A stretch of 64,000 nt of DNA from AP-15 sp963733945 (GTDB lineage: Bacteria > Pseudomonadota > Alphaproteobacteria > ATCC43930 > CGMCC-115725), in NCBI GenBank assembly GCA_963733945.1, contig CAVTFD010000021.1:307216-371215 (forward strand), given 5' to 3'. How positions within the stretch are numbered: position 1 is the first letter of the stretch; each line of letters starts with the position of its first letter. Below, piece by piece: positions 44,864-58,272 of the stretch. The notes beneath the pieces were generated by a model. The model was not told the DNA's origin. It saw only the letters and a program-made list of their open reading frames with translations, and did not search any database. The position numbers and the translations under genes are program-made.

Positions 44864-45654
44864 GCGAAATCCTGCCGAAGAACGATCTCAGCAAATTCTG
44901 CGCCGTGGCTATGATGGCCAAGGCGCCACGCATCGGCGACGCCAAGACGCGGCTGGCTCCGCCCTTATCGGAGACGGAGGCGGCGGCTCTGAGCAGTTGT
45001 TTCATCCAGGACACCGCCGACAACATCATTGCCGCGGCGCAATCGGCCCCGATCCACGGCCATGTTGCATATTCGCCCCCGGAGTCAGAGACGGTGTTTC
45101 GCGCTTTGCTGCCGGAGGCGATCCGGTTGTTGCCGTCGCGGCGGGTCGGCCTCGGCTACAGTCTCGCCGATACGGCCGAAGATTTGCTCGCCGCCGGTTA
45201 CGGTTCAGTCTGTCTTGTCAACTCGGACAGCCCGACCTTGCCGACCTCGGTTTTGATCGAGGCTGCTCAGACATTGCAGGCATCAGGAGATCGGGTCGTG
45301 CTCGGCCCGGCCGAGGATGGCGGCTACTATTGCATCGGCCTGAAGAGCCCACATGCGCGTCTGTTCGAGGATATCGCCTGGAGCACCGAACAAGTCTTGG
45401 CGCAAACCCTCGAACGCGCACACGAAATTGGCCTCGACACGGCGGTCCTGCCGATGTGGTACGACGTCGACGATTTGGCGTCGCTGCGCCGCCTGACCAA
45501 AGAGCTGATCGGGGGTCCCATCCAAGAAAATGGGCGAACGCGGTTCGGGGCGCCGCATACCGCAGGATTCCTGATGCGTCTGCTCGGCAATGGCGGGGAC
45601 CGGCGGATTGGTATTGGCTCGCCGATAGCCGGGATCGGCGGTCAGCGACTGTGA
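44860..45654 (+). CDS. CofC/DUF2064-like glycosyl- or nucleotidyltransferase
   Basis: A 264-residue protein of the GT-A fold class annotated as DUF2064 / TIGR04282 (rSAM/selenodomain-associated transferase 1). Diagnostic motifs are VAMMAKAPRIGDAKTRLAPP (nucleotide binding), LVNSDSPTLPTSVL and VVLGPAEDGGYYCIGL. Its ATG overlaps the nucleoside-phosphorylase stop (ATGA at 44860-44863) and its stop overlaps the next GTG. The family usually sits beside radical SAM enzymes; the substrate is unknown. The last 35 residues are basic and differ from the family core. Confidence 0.85.
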   Translation: MSEILPKNDLSKFCAVAMMAKAPRIGDAKTRLAPPLSETEAAALSSCFIQDTADNIIAAAQSAPIHGHVAYSPPESETVFRALLPEAIRLLPSRRVGLGYSLADTAEDLLAAGYGSVCLVNSDSPTLPTSVLIEAAQTLQASGDRVVLGPAEDGGYYCIGLKSPHARLFEDIAWSTEQVLAQTLERAHEIGLDTAVLPMWYDVDDLASLRRLTKELIGGPIQENGRTRFGAPHTAGFLMRLLGNGGDRRIGIGSPIAGIGGQRL

Positions 45655-46964
45655 GGCGATGCCGCCTGTTCTCGTTGCTGGGATGCGCAGCAGCACTTCT
45701 CGGCCTCACCGCGATCGGCCTCTATCAGCAAAAGCGCGACGACATCAACGGCTTTCTCCTGGTCGCTATGGTACAAGCCGCCGTCTACCTGCTGTCGGTC
45801 GGGCTCGTCTGGAACCGGCGGACGTCCTGGCGCGCGCTGGTGGTGATCCTTGCCGCGGCCGCGCTCTTGCGCCTGCTAGTTCTCGGTGCGCCACCCTATC
45901 TTTCGAACGACATCTATCGCTATGTCTGGGATGGGCGGGTTGAGGGGGCCGGCATTAACCCTTATCGGTACGTCCCGGTCGACCCGCACCTCGACCGGTT
46001 GCGCGACTCGCAGATCTTCCTGCACATCAACCGCAGCACTTACGCGCCGACGATCTATCCCCCGGTGGCGGAGGGGATTTTCTTCGTCGTTACCCGGATC
46101 AGCCAGTCGCTGGTCGCGATGAGAGCGGCGATGGTCGTCTTCGAAGCCATTACCATCGCCGCTCTGTTACGGTTGCTCAAGACCGCCGGTCTCCCGTCTG
46201 GGCACATCCTCGTTTACGCTTGGCACCCGCTGCCGATCTGGGAATTTGCCGGCAGCGGCCATATCGACGCCGCCCTGATCGCCCTTGTCGTGCTGACCTT
46301 ATGGGCCCGCCAGCGAGGCCGTTCGTGGCTCACCGGGCTCGCGCTCGCCGCCTCCACCCTGGTAAAATTCTACCCGACGGTACTGCTGCCAGCGGTGTAT
46401 CGCCGTTGGGAGTGGCGGCTGCCGATCGCGTTTGTGGTGGCAGCGGTCCTCGGCTATCTGCCCTTTATCGGCGCAGGCTGGGGAGTCCTGGGTTTCTTGC
46501 CCGGATATGCCAGAGAAGAAGGCTTTACGGCGAACGGTGCGGGCTTCTTTTTATGGAGTGTGTTGCAGACTTTCCCGCCATTCACTGGGCTGCCGACGCT
46601 CTTTTATATCGCCGGCGCCGCGACAATTCTCACCGCGCTGGCCGCCGCCGTAAGCTTCGTCCACGATCCTCGAACCGGCCAGCTCGCCGGCGCCACGTTA
46701 CTGGCGAGCACATTCATGTTTCTGCTGTCGCCCCACTATCCTTGGTATTTTGCTTGGCTGATTATCTTTGTCTGTTTCGCCCCCTATTTATCGCTGCTGT
46801 GGTTGACCAACGCGACCCTTTTGCTCTACCTCGTTCAAGTCGGGTCGCCCCTCACGAGAGAAGGTTACCGACTGCCGATAGAAGCGGCGATTTACGTGCC
46901 GTTTACCGTCCTGGCGATGGTCGATATCTGGCGTCGTCGGCAAGCCACAGCCCGGAGTTGTTGA
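45651..46964 (+). CDS. polytopic glycosyltransferase (GT87/DPM-dependent mannosyltransferase-like)
   Basis: About 437 residues with ten or more membrane helices. GTG 45651 overlaps the preceding TGA as GTGA. The N-terminal loop has the catalytic-type acidic motif SNDIYRYVWDGRVEGAGINP and APTIYPPVAEGIFF, typical of GT-C polyprenyl-phosphate-sugar-dependent transferases; AWHPLPIWEFAGSGHIDAAL and LLSPHYPWYFAW follow. It would attach a hexose from a lipid-phosphate donor to a periplasmic acceptor. The donor could be made by the GT2 encoded two genes downstream. Confidence 0.85.
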   Translation: MRRCRLFSLLGCAAALLGLTAIGLYQQKRDDINGFLLVAMVQAAVYLLSVGLVWNRRTSWRALVVILAAAALLRLLVLGAPPYLSNDIYRYVWDGRVEGAGINPYRYVPVDPHLDRLRDSQIFLHINRSTYAPTIYPPVAEGIFFVVTRISQSLVAMRAAMVVFEAITIAALLRLLKTAGLPSGHILVYAWHPLPIWEFAGSGHIDAALIALVVLTLWARQRGRSWLTGLALAASTLVKFYPTVLLPAVYRRWEWRLPIAFVVAAVLGYLPFIGAGWGVLGFLPGYAREEGFTANGAGFFLWSVLQTFPPFTGLPTLFYIAGAATILTALAAAVSFVHDPRTGQLAGATLLASTFMFLLSPHYPWYFAWLIIFVCFAPYLSLLWLTNATLLLYLVQVGSPLTREGYRLPIEAAIYVPFTVLAMVDIWRRRQATARSC

Positions 46965-46966
46965 GC

Positions 46967-48031
46967 ATGTCCGACACCCTCGGCATCCCAATCGCCGCCG
47001 ATCCCAGACGCTATTTCGACCATATCGCCGACGCACGCGGCCCGATCGCCGAAATCGAGCCGGTCTGCCTCTATCTCGAAACCACCAACCGCTGCAATCT
47101 GCTCTGCGCGACCTGCCCGCGAACCTTCGAAGCGCTGGAGCCGCCCGGCGATATGAGCTGGGAGCTGTTCACCAAAATCGTCGACCAATTTCCACGGATC
47201 TCCCGCGTCGTCCTACATGGTGTCGGGGAGCCGATGATGGTCCGGGCTTTGCCGCGCATGATCCGCTACCTGAAGGATCGCGGAAGCTACGTGCTGTTCA
47301 ACACCAACGGCACCTTATTAACGGCGCGAAAAGGGCGCCAGCTGATCGAGACCGGGCTCGACGAGCTGCGCCTGTCGCTCGACGCCGCCGAGCCGGGAGC
47401 GTTCAGGCTGGTGCGCGGGCGCGACATGTTTGCCCGGATCCTGCGCAACATCCGCGCTTTCCGCGCGCTTCAGCTGGAAATCGGTGCGGCGACCCCGCGT
47501 CTGTCACTATGGCTTACCGGCCTCAAGGAGACTGTCGGGCAGCTGGCCGACTTCGTTAGATTGGCCCACGATTTGGGCATAGCCGAGGTTTATCTCCAGA
47601 GGCTCGTCTATTTCCCCGACGGGCAGGGTTTGGCGCGATCGCAATCTGCCCTGTTCGAAGGCGATGACGGTGAGGAGGACCGGCTGGTTCGCGAGGCCGA
47701 GGCATTGGCGCGGCAGCTCGGGATCAGCTTCAACGCGTCGGGGGCGACCGATCCTGCCGCGAGCCTAAAGCAGGCGGAGGACAGGCAACCCTGGTCGCTG
47801 TGCCGCCGGCCCTGGACATTGATGTATTTCACTGCCCATGGACGCGCGATTCCGTGCTGCATAGCCCCATTTTCGATGCGCGGATATGACGCCTTCACGC
47901 TCGGCGAGGCGACCCAACAAAGCCTGCGCGAGATCTGGAACGGCGAGCGCTACCAGGCATTCCGCAGCGCATTGCTGAGCGACACGCCCTCGCCGGCCTG
48001 CGCCGGTTGCGGATTGCGCTGGAGCTTGTGA
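46967..48031 (+). CDS. radical SAM/SPASM-domain enzyme
   Basis: A 354-residue enzyme, ATG 46967, two bases after the preceding stop. The radical SAM cluster site is TTNRCNLLCATCPRTF (C43, C47, C50), followed by RVVLHGVGEPMMVRALPRMI and VLFNTNGTLLT. The C-terminal SPASM-like region has CRRPWTLMYFTAHGRAIPCC and CAGCGLRW, likely ligating an auxiliary Fe-S cluster. Such enzymes make carbon-carbon, thioether or epimerisation changes on peptides or small molecules. In this operon it probably modifies the acceptor that the glycosyltransferases decorate. Confidence 0.88.
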   Translation: MSDTLGIPIAADPRRYFDHIADARGPIAEIEPVCLYLETTNRCNLLCATCPRTFEALEPPGDMSWELFTKIVDQFPRISRVVLHGVGEPMMVRALPRMIRYLKDRGSYVLFNTNGTLLTARKGRQLIETGLDELRLSLDAAEPGAFRLVRGRDMFARILRNIRAFRALQLEIGAATPRLSLWLTGLKETVGQLADFVRLAHDLGIAEVYLQRLVYFPDGQGLARSQSALFEGDDGEEDRLVREAEALARQLGISFNASGATDPAASLKQAEDRQPWSLCRRPWTLMYFTAHGRAIPCCIAPFSMRGYDAFTLGEATQQSLREIWNGERYQAFRSALLSDTPSPACAGCGLRWSL

Positions 48032-48033
48032 GG

Positions 48034-48732
48034 ATGGCGCGGCCGCGAGTCGCGCTGATCATCCCGACCCTCGACGAAGAGGAGGCAATCGGGGGGGTTC
48101 TCGCTGCGGTCCCGCGCGATATGGTCGATGAAATAATCGTCGCCGACAGCGGCAGCACCGACCGTACCGTCGAGCGGGCCCGTACCGGCGGTGCGCGGGT
48201 GGTGAATGAAACCCGCCGCGGTTACGGCCGGGCGTGCCATGGTGGCGCCGAAGCGGCAAGCGATTGCGACATCCTGGTCTTTCTCGACGGCGATGGCAGC
48301 GATCGGCCGGAATTGATCCCGGCATTGCTCGCGCCGATCCTCGAAGGCGGGTACGATTTCGTCATCGGCTCGCGCACCCGCGGGCGACGCGAACGTGGCA
48401 GCATGAGCGCTCACCAGGTCTTGGCCGGCTATGCCGCCGGCATCGCGCTGCGGCTGCTTTATGGCGTCAACTATACCGACATGTGTCCCTTTCGCGCGAT
48501 CCGCCGGGAAGCGTTGATGCAGCTCGACATGCACGAGATGACATATGGCTGGAACCTGGAAATGCAGATGCGCGCGGCTCGCGCCGGCTTGCGCATCCTC
48601 GAGATCCCGGTCGACCACCGCCGGCGGGCCGGTGGCGTCTCAAAGGTTTCCGGCAGCCTGTTGGGAACGATCAGGGCGAGCCTGCGGATCGGCGCGACCC
48701 TGACGCGGATTGCTTGCGAAGGACGGCGGTGA
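48034..48732 (+). CDS. glycosyltransferase family 2 (polyprenyl-phosphate glycosyltransferase-like)
   Basis: A 232-residue GT2 protein, ATG 48034 (GTG 48028, overlapping the previous stop as GTGA, is an alternative). Motifs are VALIIPTLDEEEAIGGVLAA, IIVADSGSTDRTVERA, and the DxD-type FLDGDGSDRPELIP. KVSGSLLGTIRAS near the C-terminus is typical of dolichyl/undecaprenyl-phosphate mannose or glucose synthases. It most likely makes the lipid-linked sugar used by the polytopic transferase encoded in the same operon. Confidence 0.85.
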   Translation: MARPRVALIIPTLDEEEAIGGVLAAVPRDMVDEIIVADSGSTDRTVERARTGGARVVNETRRGYGRACHGGAEAASDCDILVFLDGDGSDRPELIPALLAPILEGGYDFVIGSRTRGRRERGSMSAHQVLAGYAAGIALRLLYGVNYTDMCPFRAIRREALMQLDMHEMTYGWNLEMQMRAARAGLRILEIPVDHRRRAGGVSKVSGSLLGTIRASLRIGATLTRIACEGRR

Positions 48733-49379
48733 TGATGAGACCCAACCCGATCTCTGATGTTTCCATATTCCTGACCCAGCCGGGCTGGCCGACGCCCGTT
48801 TTTTGGCTGCTGATTATCGCCAGCATCGCGATCGCGGTTTACGCTTGGCGCACGATCCCCGCCCAGCGCACCGGGATGAATTTATTCGGCTGGGCCGCTC
48901 GTTTTCTCATCGGCGCGTTCTGGTGGCAGCAGAGCCTATGGAAGCTGCCGCCCTATTACACCGACCATCCTGATAAGCCGTTCGGCGCGACCGGGCTCGC
49001 TTATTGGATGGGTTTGATGGGCAAGTACGCCGCGACCCCGTTGCAGTCCGATTTCGTCAACAATATCGTGTTGCCCCACTTTTATTTGTTCGCGCCGGTG
49101 GTCTATGCTGCCGAGGTCCTGACCGGCATATCCCTGATTTTCGGCCTGTTCGTGCGCCTGTGGGGGCTGATCGGCGCATTGCAAATCCTCAATTTGTGGC
49201 TCGGGCTGTACTGGGCGCCGGGCGAATGGCCATGGACCTATTTCTATTTGCTCTTGCTGCAATTGACCTTTGCCGTGCAGCGCTATGGGCGCGCCCTCGG
49301 CCTCGACGCGATCATCATCAGTCGCGTCGGATCACCGCGATCGGCCGCTGTGCCGCGTTTCCTCACGCTGGTGACGTAA
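48732..49379 (+). CDS. DoxX/DoxD-like membrane protein
   Basis: A 215-residue inner-membrane protein with five hydrophobic helices (for example FWLLIIASIAIAVYAW, YLFAPVVYAAEVLTGISLIF, WTYFYLLLLQLTFAV). The pattern FLIGAFWWQQSLWKLPPYY and the second-helix layout match DoxX/DoxD proteins, which are linked to quinone or thiol redox chemistry. Start ATG 48732 overlaps the GT2 stop. It is the last gene of the operon; 49380-49496 contains only a repeat fragment. Confidence 0.7.
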   Translation: MMRPNPISDVSIFLTQPGWPTPVFWLLIIASIAIAVYAWRTIPAQRTGMNLFGWAARFLIGAFWWQQSLWKLPPYYTDHPDKPFGATGLAYWMGLMGKYAATPLQSDFVNNIVLPHFYLFAPVVYAAEVLTGISLIFGLFVRLWGLIGALQILNLWLGLYWAPGEWPWTYFYLLLLQLTFAVQRYGRALGLDAIIISRVGSPRSAAVPRFLTLVT

Positions 49380-49496
49380 AGCAACTCGAATGTTCTCGCC
49401 AAGCTCGGCCCAAAAATCCTCAGTCACCTCACCCGCGCAGAGGGCGTGGGAGGGGCCGTCCAACGCAACGTTCGGAAGCACTGAAGTGGGCGTTAC

Positions 49497-49961
49497 GTGT
49501 CCGTTCTGATCCTCGCATTTTTGATCGGTGCGGTCGCCGGGCTGCGGGCACTGACCCCGCTCGCCGCAGTCAGCTGGGCCGCCCGCCTCGGCTGGGTGCC
49601 TTTGCAAGGTACCTGGCTGACGTTTCTGGGCTTTGCCGCGACGCCGTATATTCTCACGGTGTTGGCGATCGCCGAACTGATTGGCGACAAGCTGCCGCAA
49701 ACTCCCAGCCGCAAGGCGGCGATGCCGTTCGTGGTCCGAATCATCAGCGGGGCCTTGTGCGGCGCGGCCCTAGGCACGCCGAACCTATCCTCGATCGGCG
49801 GCCTCGTCTCCGGGGTGCTCGGCGCCGTCGCCGGCACCTTAGGCGGCTACGAATTCCGCTCTCGGCTGGTCAAGGCCATCGGTGGCCGCGATCTCCCGAT
49901 CGCCCTTCTTGAGGACACCATCGCAATCGTCGCCGCCATCCTGATGACCCTGAGCTCCTAA
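49497..49961 (+). CDS. DUF4126 family membrane protein
   Basis: A 154-residue hydrophobic protein with four or five helices, beginning at GTG 49497. Characteristic stretches are FLIGAVAGLRALTPLAAVSW, AIAELIGDKLPQTPSR and GALCGAALG, which match the uncharacterised DUF4126 family. Function unknown. It lies after the DoxX gene with a 117-bp gap that holds a dispersed repeat piece, so it may be a separate unit. Confidence 0.8.
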   Translation: MSVLILAFLIGAVAGLRALTPLAAVSWAARLGWVPLQGTWLTFLGFAATPYILTVLAIAELIGDKLPQTPSRKAAMPFVVRIISGALCGAALGTPNLSSIGGLVSGVLGAVAGTLGGYEFRSRLVKAIGGRDLPIALLEDTIAIVAAILMTLSS

Positions 49962-49971
49962 ATCTCGAGCT

Positions 49972-50480
49972 TCACCTCAGCTCCGGGAAATCTTCCTCCC
50001 GAAATTCGCCCTTAGCGCGGCCGGCCTGGGTGCCGCGGGCGGCCTTGGCAGTGCGCAGTTCGACGCGGCGAATTTTGCCCGAGATGGTTTTCGTTAGTTT
50101 GGCGAATTCTAGGCGGCGGATGCGCTTGTATGGCGCCAGATGAGCGCGCAGGTGGCGGAAGATCGAGAGCGCCGTGTCGCGATCGAGCGGATGGTTCCCC
50201 GCCAGCGAAACAAATGCTTTCGGGATTGCGAGGCGGAGGGGGTCACATGGCGGACCTGGCCGCGCTCGAAGCGGTCGACGAGATCGTCGCGGTTCAACAG
50301 AGTCGTTGCCGGGATGAGACCCGGCCGATCATTGCCCTGCGCCGTCGGGTCGAAATAATCGAGCGCCCAAGTAAGCCGATCGAGCACCGGCCAGCGGTAA
50401 TCGCGATAGGCGCGTTCGTATTCCTCGCGATGAGCGAGCAGAAAGTCACGGCTTCGATAAAAGTCCTGACGAACATGCAC
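49972..50480 (-). pseudogene. AMP-dependent acyl-CoA synthetase, internal deletion
   Basis: The gene starts at GTG 50480 behind GGGAGGAGC and encodes the N-terminus of a benzoate/acetoacetyl-CoA-synthetase-like enzyme (DFYRSRDFLLAHREEYERAY, DRLTWALDYFDPTAQGNDRP). After about 90 residues the frame changes and the text jumps to the family C-terminus (AIPKAFVSLAGNHPLDRDTA, HLAPYKRIRRLEFAKLTKTI, SGKIRRVELR, ending FREEDFPELR). Roughly 400 central residues, including the ATP-binding motifs, are missing. The result cannot be an active synthetase. Function before deletion: activation of a carboxylic acid to its CoA ester. Confidence 0.8.
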
Positions 50481-50506
50481 GCTCCTCCCAAAAATTCGCC
50501 TTAAGG

Positions 50507-50650
50507 TCACGGCAATTCTAGCGTGAAACAGCAGTTAAAGATCACCCAGCCATTTCCTGGACGATCCCGAGGATTTCGCGGCGGCGCAAGAAGGCCAATA
50601 GGAACCGGTTCAGTCACTTCGGCGCGAACCACCAGGCAGCTCTTGACCAT
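50507..50650 (-). CDS. small ORF, truncated copy of a short protein
   Basis: A 47-residue frame with a good ribosome site (AGGAGAACATC before ATG). The first 13 residues MVKSCLVVRAEVT resemble the start of small antibiotic-biosynthesis-monooxygenase-fold proteins, but the rest is unlike any family and the gene is too short. It may be a truncated remnant. The remaining 50651-50981 region shows no gene; TTGACA at 50709-50714 could be part of a gltB promoter, though the -10 is weak. Confidence 0.3.
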   Translation of the reverse strand: MVKSCLVVRAEVTEPVPIGLLAPPRNPRDRPGNGWVIFNCCFTLELP

Positions 50651-50981
50651 GATGTTCTCCTCCTGTCGATGGATTGATCGTCTAGTACCGACCTCTAATA
50701 GTAAAATCTTGACAGTTCTCACACGCTTTCAAATGTGCCGCGACCGACAGGCGGCAATTGGAAGCTCAACGTCGGGCGCGGGATCGCATCCTCTATCTCC
50801 TTTGCCCCGCTTGCCGAAAGGGCTGCGTGGCGACGTTAGAAGATCGGCGGTCCGGTTTGCCGGCTCGACGAGATTAAGCCTCAATTCGCGCGGCAGGACA
50901 TGCCTATTATCAACTCTGCGCCTCCGCTCGCGGAAGCGCCGATGAAATTCGTGAAACAGCGCTTGGTGAAGAGCATCCGCG

Positions 50982-55646
<4,665 letters not shown>

Positions 55647-55659
55647 CGTCGAGTTTCGT

Positions 55660-55735
55660 CCACGTCCCGTCCTCCCGGCGGAGGCCGGGACCGATTCTGT
55701 CATGGGTATCGGCTTTCGCTGGTGTGACGACCTCT
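55660..55735. repeat. degenerate palindromic repeat between gltB and gltD
   Basis: GTCCTCCCGGCGGAGGCCGGGACC forms a hairpin, and the downstream arm GGCTTTCGCTGGTGTGACGAC mirrors the ureA-ureB palindrome (CCCGCTTTCGCGGGGGTGACGAC). It ends 1 bp before the gltD ATG and could affect gltD translation. Confidence 0.6.
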
Positions 55736-55736
55736 C

Positions 55737-57206
55737 ATGGCTAGGCCCACTGGCTTTCTCGAGATCGAGCGCCGCGACCGGCCCTACGAGAAGCCCGACA
55801 TCCGTCGGCGTGGCTGGAACGAGTTCGTCAAGCCATTGCCCGAACCGGAGACCCGCAAACAGGCCGCGCGCTGCATGGATTGCGGCATCCCGTTCTGTCA
55901 TGACGGCTGCCCAGTCAACAATCTGATCCCCGATTGGAACAATTTGGTCTATCGCGACCAGTGGCAGGCGGCGCTGAAGACGCTGCACTCGACGAACAAC
56001 TTTCCGGAATTCACCGGCCGTGTCTGCCCGGCTCCGTGCGAGGCATCTTGCACGCTGAACATCGACGACAATCCGGTCACGATCAAGACGATCGAATGCG
56101 CGATCGTCGACCGCGGCTGGCAGGAAGGATGGATCGAGCCGGTGCTTCCGCCGCGGCGGACCGGCAAGCGTGTCGCCGTCGTCGGGTCGGGGCCGGCGGG
56201 GTTGGCCTGCGCACAGCAGCTGGCGCGCGCCGGGCACGCAGTGACGGTGTTCGAAAAGAGCGATCGCATCGGCGGCCTGCTGCGCTACGGCATCCCCGAT
56301 TTCAAGATGGACAAGTCGCTGATCGACCGGCGTGTCGCGCAAATGCAGGCCGAGGGGGTTGCCTTCCGTACCGAGGTCGAAATCGGGGTCGGTCTGACGA
56401 TGGCCTCGCTGGCCGAGGAGTTCGACGCCGTCGCAATGACCGGCGGCGCCGAGGCGCCGCGCGACCTCGAAGTGCCGGGACGCGCGCTCGACGGCATACA
56501 TTTCGCAATGGACTTCCTGCCGCAGCAGAACAAACGCAATGCCGGCGACAGCGAGGAGCGGGCAGCTCCCAATGGGACCATCACGGCGGCCGGCAAACAT
56601 GTTGTCGTAATTGGTGGCGGTGACACCGGATCGGATTGCATCGGCACCTCGGTGCGCCATGGGGCGGCATCGATCACCCAGCTCGAAATCCTGCCGAAGC
56701 CGCCCGAACGCGAGAACAAGGCAATGACTTGGCCCGATTGGCCATTGAAATTGCGCACCTCGTCCTCGCAGGAGGAGGGCTGCGAGCGCGACTGGTCGGT
56801 ATTGACCAAGCGGGCGATCCCCGGGTCGGGCTCAGGGAACTCGAACGGCCGAATCACCGCGCTCGAATGCGTGCGCGTCGAATGGATCAAGAGCCCGGAC
56901 GGCCGCTTCGTGATGCAGGAAGTCCCGGGCAGCGCCTTCTTGCTGAAGGCTGACCTCGTCCTGTTGGCGATGGGATTCTTGGGGCCGCACAAGCAAGGGA
57001 TGGTCGAGCAGTCCGGCGCCGCATTGGACGCGCGCGGCAATATCGCCGCCAATACCATCGATTATCGTACATCGGTCCCCAAACTGTTTGCCGCCGGGGA
57101 CATGCGCCGCGGTCAATCCCTCGTCGTCTGGGCGATCCGCGAAGGCCGCCAATGCGCCCGCGCTATCGACGAGTTCCTGATGGGAACCAGCCTGTTGCCG
57201 CGATAA
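55737..57206 (+). CDS. gltD: glutamate synthase small subunit
   Basis: A 489-residue NADPH-dependent flavoprotein that feeds electrons to GltB. The N-terminal 4Fe-4S motifs are CMDCGIPFCHDGCPVNN and CPAPCEASCTLNID. The FAD ADP-binding loop is VAVVGSGPAGLACAQQLARA and the NADPH loop VVVIGGGDTGSDCIGT; the ATG/GD motif near the C-terminus is FAAGDMRRGQSLVVWAIREG. Length is normal and no lesion is seen. The start overlaps the intergenic hairpin. Confidence 0.96.
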   Translation: MARPTGFLEIERRDRPYEKPDIRRRGWNEFVKPLPEPETRKQAARCMDCGIPFCHDGCPVNNLIPDWNNLVYRDQWQAALKTLHSTNNFPEFTGRVCPAPCEASCTLNIDDNPVTIKTIECAIVDRGWQEGWIEPVLPPRRTGKRVAVVGSGPAGLACAQQLARAGHAVTVFEKSDRIGGLLRYGIPDFKMDKSLIDRRVAQMQAEGVAFRTEVEIGVGLTMASLAEEFDAVAMTGGAEAPRDLEVPGRALDGIHFAMDFLPQQNKRNAGDSEERAAPNGTITAAGKHVVVIGGGDTGSDCIGTSVRHGAASITQLEILPKPPERENKAMTWPDWPLKLRTSSSQEEGCERDWSVLTKRAIPGSGSGNSNGRITALECVRVEWIKSPDGRFVMQEVPGSAFLLKADLVLLAMGFLGPHKQGMVEQSGAALDARGNIAANTIDYRTSVPKLFAAGDMRRGQSLVVWAIREGRQCARAIDEFLMGTSLLPR

Positions 57207-57253
57207 TTGCGCCGGGGCTTCGCCTTCTCCGGCACGACGCCATCCGAGGAGGG

Positions 57254-58090
57254 TCACGGCTTGGCATCGGGAAAGGTGATGTCGACGCGACCCTGTTGGG
57301 GCTTTTCCGGCGCTTTTGCCGCGGCGATCTCGGCGTCCCGGTGCTGCCGGTAAACGCTGCGCAGCTCGGCATAATAATCGAGCGAGTTTCGCTCCAATTC
57401 GTCGAGATCCTTGAGGTGCTGCGCGCGGCTGTCGACCATATTGGCGCCCGTAGCGGCGGCGCTCGCATAGGTCGCGGGCGCACCACCGACAAAGGTCAGC
57501 GGGTTCAGCGCCAGGTCGACCGCGGTACCCACCGCATCGCGCGGATTTGACGGGCCGAGCAGCGGCAATTCAACAAACGGACCCTCGCCGACCCCCCAGA
57601 CGGCGAGCGTCTGGCCGAAATCGGCGCTGTGCGGCGGCAGCCCCCACTTCTTTGCGACATCGACGATGCCGCCGGCGCCGACGGTAGTGTTGACCGCCAG
57701 CCGCCGAACAGATTGCCATGCCTGAGCAACATGCCCCTGCAACAGGTCGTTGACCGCAATCGCCGGTTCTTTGAGATTCTGCACGACGTTGGCAACGCCT
57801 TGGCGAACCGGCTGCGGCACGTGGTCGACATAGGCCTGTGCTACCGGCCGCATGACCGCATGATCGGCGGCGAGATTGGCCTTGAATATCGCTCGATTGA
57901 CCGGCTCGCCGGGGTCGTTGACGGTGTCTGTATCGGTCGCGGCCGGCGCGCCGTCCGATCGACCGGCACAGCCACCGCAGCAGCCAAGCAGAATGCCGAG
58001 CGCAGCCGCGGTCGCCGCGCGCTGTACCGTGTTGCGGTGAGCCCGCCTGCCGGCGCCGCTATCGCGTCCAGACACTATACCCAACTCCAT
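57254..58090 (-). CDS. mlaA: MlaA/VacJ-family outer-membrane lipoprotein
   Basis: A 278-residue protein with a lipoprotein signal (AAALGILLGC, lipobox LLGC). The mature protein has the MlaA core: VNDPGEPVNRAIFKANLAAD, VPQPVRQGVANVVQNLKEPA, and FGQTLAVWGVGEGPFVELPL. MlaA acts with outer-membrane porins to retrieve phospholipids from the outer leaflet. The partners mlaBCDEF are not in the window. The ATG at 58090 gives a slightly long N-terminus; a GTG at 58072 is an alternative. Confidence 0.88.
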   Translation of the reverse strand: MELGIVSGRDSGAGRRAHRNTVQRAATAAALGILLGCCGGCAGRSDGAPAATDTDTVNDPGEPVNRAIFKANLAADHAVMRPVAQAYVDHVPQPVRQGVANVVQNLKEPAIAVNDLLQGHVAQAWQSVRRLAVNTTVGAGGIVDVAKKWGLPPHSADFGQTLAVWGVGEGPFVELPLLGPSNPRDAVGTAVDLALNPLTFVGGAPATYASAAATGANMVDSRAQHLKDLDELERNSLDYYAELRSVYRQHRDAEIAAAKAPEKPQQGRVDITFPDAKP

Positions 58091-58272
58091 CGGCCCTGCC
58101 GTCTATGGGTGGTGAGAAGCTCGCCATAAATATCCGGGTTGCGGCAAATAACCATGCCAGCCGCGTTTCGATCAGGTCTATGTCTTGGCTTTTGGGTTTT
58201 TTGTTGACCTTGATCAACGCACGACGGCAGCTTTCTGCTGAAAATTCAGCCTGGTCGCGATGGAGAACAGGA

